Of a DNA stretch of 10,235 bases, positions 6,251 to 10,235 are shown piece by piece. Each line of letters starts with the position of its first letter. Position 1 is the first letter of the stretch. The notes under the pieces were generated by a model, which saw only the letters and a list, made by a program, of their open reading frames with translations, did no database searches and was not told the origin of the DNA. The position numbers were made by a program, and so were the translations under genes. Origin of the DNA: CADEGZ01 sp035443705 (lineage in GTDB: Bacteria > Pseudomonadota > Gammaproteobacteria > UBA6186 > Azoamicaceae); contig DAORSV010000055.1 of NCBI GenBank assembly GCA_035443705.1, positions 1 to 10,235 of the forward strand, written 5' to 3'.

Positions 6251-6308
6251 ATCTGTCTCATTTCTGCCGACACATAAACTAAGTGCGGAAAGAGCGGGAT
6301 TAAAACCG

Positions 6309-7223
6309 ATGATAAAAAGGGTCAAAATAATTGGATTAGTAGGCTTATTGTTAGGTCTAAGCTTTCCTGCCTGGGGGTTGACGTTTGACTGGCCAGCTGG
6401 CACCGACATTGTCGGCGAAATACAAACCACAACCGTTCGTAAAGGAGAATCCTTAGGCGATATAGGTAGACGTTTTGACGTTGGAGTCTACGAAATGATA
6501 GAAGCCAACCCAAGACTAGATCCGTGGGGGCCGACCGTCGGCGCGATTGTGGTCATACCTACGCAATTTATCTTACCTAATGTGCCGCGTGTGGGCTTGG
6601 TTCTAAATCTCGCTGAAATGCGCCTGTATTACTTTGATCTAGACAACCGTCAGGTGACAACTCATCCATTGGGCATTGGCAAGAAAGGATGCCCTACCCC
6701 TTTGGGTACAACTACTGTGATTAATAAACGGAAAGATCCGCCATGGATCCCTCCCGATTCAATTCGGAAAGAGCATATTGCAAAGAATGATCCATTACCA
6801 GCCTTCGTTGCTGGCGGTGTGCCCGAAAATCCTATGGGTCGCTATGCGCTTTATTTGGGAGCAGAACTCGGCGCCGGTGCGTATCGAATTCATGGAACAA
6901 ATGCGTCTGGTGGCATCGGTGTACGTGGAACACATGGTTGTATGCGTCTATTGCCAGAAGATATTGAAAATCTTTTCTATAAAGTACGCATTGGTACACC
7001 TGTACGAATTATTCACGAACCCTTTAAGATTGGCTGGCACGAAGGACATTTGTACTTAGAAGCCCATGAACCTTGCTCAGAGCCAAAGTTTGCGGGTTCA
7101 GATAGCTTATCACGATTAGAGAAAATGATACGAAACGCTATTGAAAGCACGCATCTCGTGAATTGGAGCAGTGCCAAGATGGGTGCTAAAAAGGCAAATG
7201 GATACCCCATTAGGATTGATTAG
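6309..7223 (+). CDS. Periplasmic LysM plus YkuD L,D-transpeptidase (ErfK/YbiS type)
   Basis: The 304-residue protein is a cell-wall enzyme of the ErfK/YbiS/YcfS type. Members make 3-3 peptidoglycan cross-links or attach proteins to the meso-diaminopimelate residue. A signal peptide (about 1-23, ending AWG before Leu24) exports it. A LysM peptidoglycan-binding domain spans about 40-85, and the YkuD domain about 95-230. The catalytic signature is intact: HGTN (195-198) and then THGCMR, with His209 and nucleophile Cys211. A tail of about 75 residues follows, as in E. coli relatives. GGGA (6296-6299) nine bases before ATG is a usable SD. It has its own promoter and neither neighbour continues the transcript tightly. 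Coxiella uses L,D-transpeptidase cross-linking in its resistant cell form, which is a suggestive parallel. Whether this one cross-links or anchors proteins cannot be told. Confidence 0.94.
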   Translation: MIKRVKIIGLVGLLLGLSFPAWGLTFDWPAGTDIVGEIQTTTVRKGESLGDIGRRFDVGVYEMIEANPRLDPWGPTVGAIVVIPTQFILPNVPRVGLVLNLAEMRLYYFDLDNRQVTTHPLGIGKKGCPTPLGTTTVINKRKDPPWIPPDSIRKEHIAKNDPLPAFVAGGVPENPMGRYALYLGAELGAGAYRIHGTNASGGIGVRGTHGCMRLLPEDIENLFYKVRIGTPVRIIHEPFKIGWHEGHLYLEAHEPCSEPKFAGSDSLSRLEKMIRNAIESTHLVNWSSAKMGAKKANGYPIRID

Positions 7224-7268
7224 TTTTCCTTTATCTTTTTTTGCGTGTAATTACTATTAAAAAATAGC

Positions 7269-7405
7269 TTGATTTTTTTACCTAACTTTTATATTGTGAT
7301 TACGGTAGCTGAAATCAAGGTTCTGTTCTACAGTGCAATAAGCTCTGGAATAACCTCGGAAAGTTGTCCCAAAAATCATTTATAACGACTAATTAATTTT
7401 GGAGA
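7269..7405 (+). promoter_or_regulatory. Candidate promoter and SD of the 915-residue gene
   Basis: TTGATT (7269-7274) and TATTGT (7292-7297) are separated by exactly 17 bases, each matching sigma-70 hexamers at four of six positions. This predicts a leader of about 105 bases. The SD is GGAGA (7401-7405), seven bases before the ATG at 7413. CCAAAA (7369-7374) is complementary to TTTTGG (7397-7402), so part of the SD could be paired. The promoter call is modest because the area is A+T-rich. Confidence 0.35.
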
Positions 7406-7412
7406 ATGTTCA

Positions 7413-10160
7413 ATGAAGACTCCTTATGGAATAGCCAAAATGTTATCATCAGATTCTTACGTTAGACGACCAGCAGTAGAAACTAAAGAAAAAGAGCATA
7501 TTGCTCCTGCATCGCAAGTCGTTAGAAATAGCGGTTTATATCATTTTGTTGCGACACTCCGCTCAAGGTCAATAGCGAGCCCCTTAGATGGTTTTAAGGT
7601 AATACCATTAGAAACAGTTTCAAAAGAATATGAGGGAGATCAGGTTTACGACTATACTCGAAAGGCTTATGTCGTAAATTTTCCAGCATTAGCTCCAAAA
7701 GATTTTTTAGACGAAAAAGATTGCTTTGAATTAAAATATACTCATTTTATAGAGCATCATTTAGACATAGATGCACTTTTTGCACCCGGTTCTTCATCTG
7801 CAGCACAAAATCGATTTCCCTATTGCCATTATACACAAAATTTTCAAACACCTGATGGCAGTTATATTACAGTGCATCTACACATTAGTAGAAATGGTAA
7901 AATAGAACATTTTCGAGTAAAATCCGTTCGAAAAATAACAGGAGCAGATGGAGAAACATTTGAGAACATTGAAAATTACCCCGAAAACATTTTGAAGCAA
8001 TTGCAGCCTTGGGTGGAGAAGCACGCTGAAATTGCCTTGCAACTAATCAAAAAATTAAACCAGCAAAAACTTGATGAAATATTAGCTATTCATGATAAAA
8101 TTAATAAATCTGACCATGTATTAAGTGGCTTATTTTTGGAATTACACAACGATACGGCAAGACGGAAATATTTGCGAGTGGCTAAAAAACTTACTGAAAA
8201 TATTAATAAATTGAATAAGCTAAGTGATAGTGGCTACATCGATGTTAGAAATCGGCACCCTGAACAGATATGTTCGCACATTAACGCAGGTAAATTCACG
8301 CCACAAACAGTGGACTCAATCCAAGAGGACTCGGCAGAAATACCTGAAGCAGTGAGCGAAGAGCCTACCGCGAAAGAACATAAGCTGGCACCTTCTTCAA
8401 AACACTCCCAAAAACCTGAAGATAAATTCAAACAAAAAATTGATGCGCAACGCAAACAATTGCTAACAGAGCTTGAGGGGAAAGAAAAACAACTAGACAA
8501 ATTGCAGGTAAAAAAAACGCTAAGTGCAGCAGAATTGATTGCCCGTAATCAAGTTGCCGATGAATTGTGCTCTATTACATTGTCTCTTTATTGTCTTTCA
8601 AAAAATGATCAGGTTACAATTAAGCGTCTTAACAACGTCGAAGGAAAATTAGCAAACGTCCCAAGCTTGTTACAAGAGTTTGAAAAACTTGCGAAATTGG
8701 GTGAACTTGATAAAGTTTCAGAAATCTTTCCTCATATTGAAAGTAGCTTAAATGCTTCCTTTCTTATTGACTTACTAGATGATGTCATTTGGAAAAAAAA
8801 TCCGAAACATTTAGAAAAGCAAATAGAAGTTTGCAACTTTTTACATAAAAAATCAGATTTATATAGAGTAGCATTTGAAAAAGTTAACCAAACTTTCAAT
8901 GCACGAGAGGATGATAATCTCGCTTTATCTCAATTGGTCCTAACATCTGACAAACAAAATAAGCTGGCTTTTGAAATGTTATTACGTCAGGGTGTTGAAC
9001 CAAATGCGATTGGTGGCATTTTCGGCGAAACATTGATTCCACAAACATTCACGACTCTAATGACGTTTCAGGAAAATCCAGATATCTATTATATACAAAC
9101 TTTATTAGCGTATGGCGCTTCTACAGAATTACCAAAGAATTATTTTAACAATTTGAGTTATGCGTATCATCATGTCAGGAGCGACAGGGTGCAACATATA
9201 AACCCAAATCCTAATGTTGACCCCGCAACGCTTTTTGAGTATAAAATGTTATCAAATGCAACTTCTATTTTATATGTAGCTTGCCGATATTCTCCAACCA
9301 AGGAGTTAATCGCGCTTTTAGCACCCAAGAGCAGTCTGCAAGGCTTACTTCTTTCCCTAGCTTATTTTTCTTTTGCAAGAAAAATAGAGATGCAATTCCT
9401 TTCGACCAGCACTGAAGCTGGCTTACAGGTATCTGTCACTGGCATAGAATGTGAAAATAAAGCCGTCCTTGAAACCTTACAAGGTACGAATGATGTCCCT
9501 GCTTCTATGTTTCTTTTAAATATTGCAGATGAAAGCGATGAATCTCTTAAAGGAATCATGGAAATTATGGTCGGGGAAATCAAGCGTAAAATGTTAGAAC
9601 ATACTCCAGAAGAAATACAAAAGTTAAAAGAAGACTTAATGAGTTTAACAAAAGAGGAAAGAGATACAAACGATTTTTTTGAAAAAAGAAGATCGTATAG
9701 CGCTTGCTTGTATTTACATGCTTTTAATCCAAAACCATGCATTGCGGATAAAAAAGACATGGTTGCAACTTTTGTAGGTTTAGTAAGCACTTTCTTAAAA
9801 TTCTTAGATACTTCTAATATAAATAGAATTCAAAGATTAACACAAATCCAGGGCTATTGTGTTTGGGCTCAGGAACTTGCAGACGCGGTAATCACAAGAG
9901 AACCAAAATTTGCACAAGACCCTGTATTCAAAGCCGTGCTTCCGGGTTTATCGCGCATAGTCTCTCAAAAATTGAAAGCAGAACTTATGGTTAGCCTCAG
10001 CGGACCAACAGTATCGTTTGTTATAGGAGCAAGACTAGGAGCAGTAACTTCTCAATTTCAGGTTGAGCAGTCTCATGCACAAACAAGCGTGACTAGCGCA
10101 ACAAGTATGAGAACCACGGGCGCAAGCTCTAGTACTGGTACATCTACAAACCCACAATAA
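7413..10160 (+). CDS. Large unrecognised protein with coiled coil and ankyrin-like repeats; candidate effector
   Basis: I do not recognise this 915-residue family. ATG 7413 has a good SD (GGAGA, 7401-7405). There is no signal peptide and no convincing membrane segment, so it is cytoplasmic or exported by a signal-peptide-independent route. The N-terminal third (about 40-280) is a mixed-fold region followed by Lys/Leu-rich helices. A polar linker (about 290-335) leads to a charged coiled coil (about 337-370). Degenerate ankyrin-like units then appear: LAFEMLLRQGVEPNA (518-532), TLIPQ...YYIQTLLAYGAS (540-570) and NATSILYVACRY...KELIALL (615-636). The last 25 residues (891-915) contain 15 Ser or Thr. 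Codons look more A+T-rich than in gshB. Ankyrin and coiled-coil effectors of type IV secretion are common in Legionellales, which motivates the guess, but the acidic cluster typical of many Dot/Icm signals is not in the last 30 residues. Confidence 0.85.
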   Translation: MKTPYGIAKMLSSDSYVRRPAVETKEKEHIAPASQVVRNSGLYHFVATLRSRSIASPLDGFKVIPLETVSKEYEGDQVYDYTRKAYVVNFPALAPKDFLDEKDCFELKYTHFIEHHLDIDALFAPGSSSAAQNRFPYCHYTQNFQTPDGSYITVHLHISRNGKIEHFRVKSVRKITGADGETFENIENYPENILKQLQPWVEKHAEIALQLIKKLNQQKLDEILAIHDKINKSDHVLSGLFLELHNDTARRKYLRVAKKLTENINKLNKLSDSGYIDVRNRHPEQICSHINAGKFTPQTVDSIQEDSAEIPEAVSEEPTAKEHKLAPSSKHSQKPEDKFKQKIDAQRKQLLTELEGKEKQLDKLQVKKTLSAAELIARNQVADELCSITLSLYCLSKNDQVTIKRLNNVEGKLANVPSLLQEFEKLAKLGELDKVSEIFPHIESSLNASFLIDLLDDVIWKKNPKHLEKQIEVCNFLHKKSDLYRVAFEKVNQTFNAREDDNLALSQLVLTSDKQNKLAFEMLLRQGVEPNAIGGIFGETLIPQTFTTLMTFQENPDIYYIQTLLAYGASTELPKNYFNNLSYAYHHVRSDRVQHINPNPNVDPATLFEYKMLSNATSILYVACRYSPTKELIALLAPKSSLQGLLLSLAYFSFARKIEMQFLSTSTEAGLQVSVTGIECENKAVLETLQGTNDVPASMFLLNIADESDESLKGIMEIMVGEIKRKMLEHTPEEIQKLKEDLMSLTKEERDTNDFFEKRRSYSACLYLHAFNPKPCIADKKDMVATFVGLVSTFLKFLDTSNINRIQRLTQIQGYCVWAQELADAVITREPKFAQDPVFKAVLPGLSRIVSQKLKAELMVSLSGPTVSFVIGARLGAVTSQFQVEQSHAQTSVTSATSMRTTGASSSTGTSTNPQ

Positions 10161-10185
10161 GAGACAGTTCTTTTTTCTGCAAAAA

Positions 10186-10209
10186 AAACCCCCCAATAAT
10201 GGGGGGTTT
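10186..10209. terminator. Perfect C/G-stem terminator, probably bidirectional
   Basis: AAACCCCCC (10186-10194) pairs perfectly with GGGGGGTTT (10201-10209) around an AATAAT loop. It starts 25 bases after the stop of the 915-residue gene. Read on the plus strand, only three T follow the G-run before CCTC. Read on the minus strand, the stem is followed by eight T (complement of 10181-10188), the classic arrangement. It therefore probably terminates a convergent gene beyond the right edge as well. Confidence 0.85.
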
Positions 10210-10235
10210 CCTCATGCAAAAGTTCTATCGTAGAA

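Larger units (their letters stand above)
5964..6308. other. Divergent intergenic region with several inverted repeats
   Basis: These 345 bases separate two divergent exported-protein genes and contain no credible gene. They hold a 7-base inverted repeat at 6006-6029 over the TPR promoter candidate, a T-rich stretch near 6043-6063, a structured segment at 6142-6180, and a promoter with three copies of a TTGATT/AATCAA hexamer at 6215-6250. Each item is listed separately. Confidence 0.6.

Noticed and set aside
7254..7279. CTATT/AATAG hairpin followed by seven T after the L,D-transpeptidase
   Set aside because: The stem is five almost purely A/T pairs and the T-run begins five bases later, so it is too weak to call a terminator; the T-run also belongs to the promoter candidate of the next gene.
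8510..8802. Two runs of eight A (near 8510 and 8795) in the 915-residue gene, possible slippage sites
   Set aside because: Both encode Lys codons in an open frame; no sensible alternative frame or overlapping product is seen.
9362..9790. 142-codon minus-strand open frame inside the large gene
   Set aside because: It is the antisense of a well-supported coding region, has Ser/Lys/Phe-rich composition typical of antisense frames, and no recognisable domain.
1..10235. CRISPR arrays, tRNA or rRNA genes, insertion sequences and attachment sites
   Set aside because: No repeat-spacer pattern, tRNA-like cloverleaf, rRNA segment, transposase or flanking duplications were seen on reading either strand.

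Overview
The window looks like a chromosomal segment of a moderately A+T-rich gammaproteobacterium. The gshB-yqgE-ruvX order is typical of gammaproteobacteria. Together with a large unrecognised protein carrying coiled-coil and degenerate ankyrin-like segments, it suggests a host-associated member of the Legionellales (Legionella, Coxiella or Berkiella-like). That placement is an inference; no marker here fixes the genus.

Layout from left to right. Bases 1-61 may hold the last codons of a plus-strand gene. Bases 62-517 have no convincing gene but contain several small hairpins whose loops carry GGA. A complete MsbA-like half-size ABC exporter follows (518-2284, +). Convergent with it is an Hpt plus receiver protein (2310-3083, -) that resembles the two ends of the ChpA/PilL chemotaxis kinase without its catalytic core. 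Divergent from that is a compact operon: gshB (glutathione synthetase, 3228-4184), yqgE (AlgH/UPF0301, 4192-4758) and ruvX (4751-5200). Its genes are nearly touching or overlapping, and a weak hairpin with a T-run follows.

On the other strand is an exported TPR protein (5262-5963, -) resembling the C-terminal part of MSHA biogenesis proteins such as MshN. A 345-base divergent intergenic region rich in inverted repeats separates it from a secreted LysM plus YkuD L,D-transpeptidase (6309-7223, +). The last gene (7413-10160, +) encodes a 915-residue protein with no signal peptide, a central coiled coil, ankyrin-like segments and a Ser/Thr-rich tail. It is a candidate secreted effector, but I do not recognise its family. 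A perfect C/G-stem terminator closes the window and seems better placed to stop a gene entering from the right.

The genes cover housekeeping redox and pyrimidine-neighbourhood functions (gshB, yqgE, ruvX), the cell envelope (ABC exporter, L,D-transpeptidase), possible remnants of type IV pilus machinery (ChpA-like and MshN-like proteins) and one lineage-specific large protein. The points most worth a second look are the core-deleted ChpA-like protein beside gshB, the altered catalytic helix in RuvX, the hairpin that covers the gshB ribosome binding site, the GGA-loop hairpins before the exporter, and the 915-residue protein.
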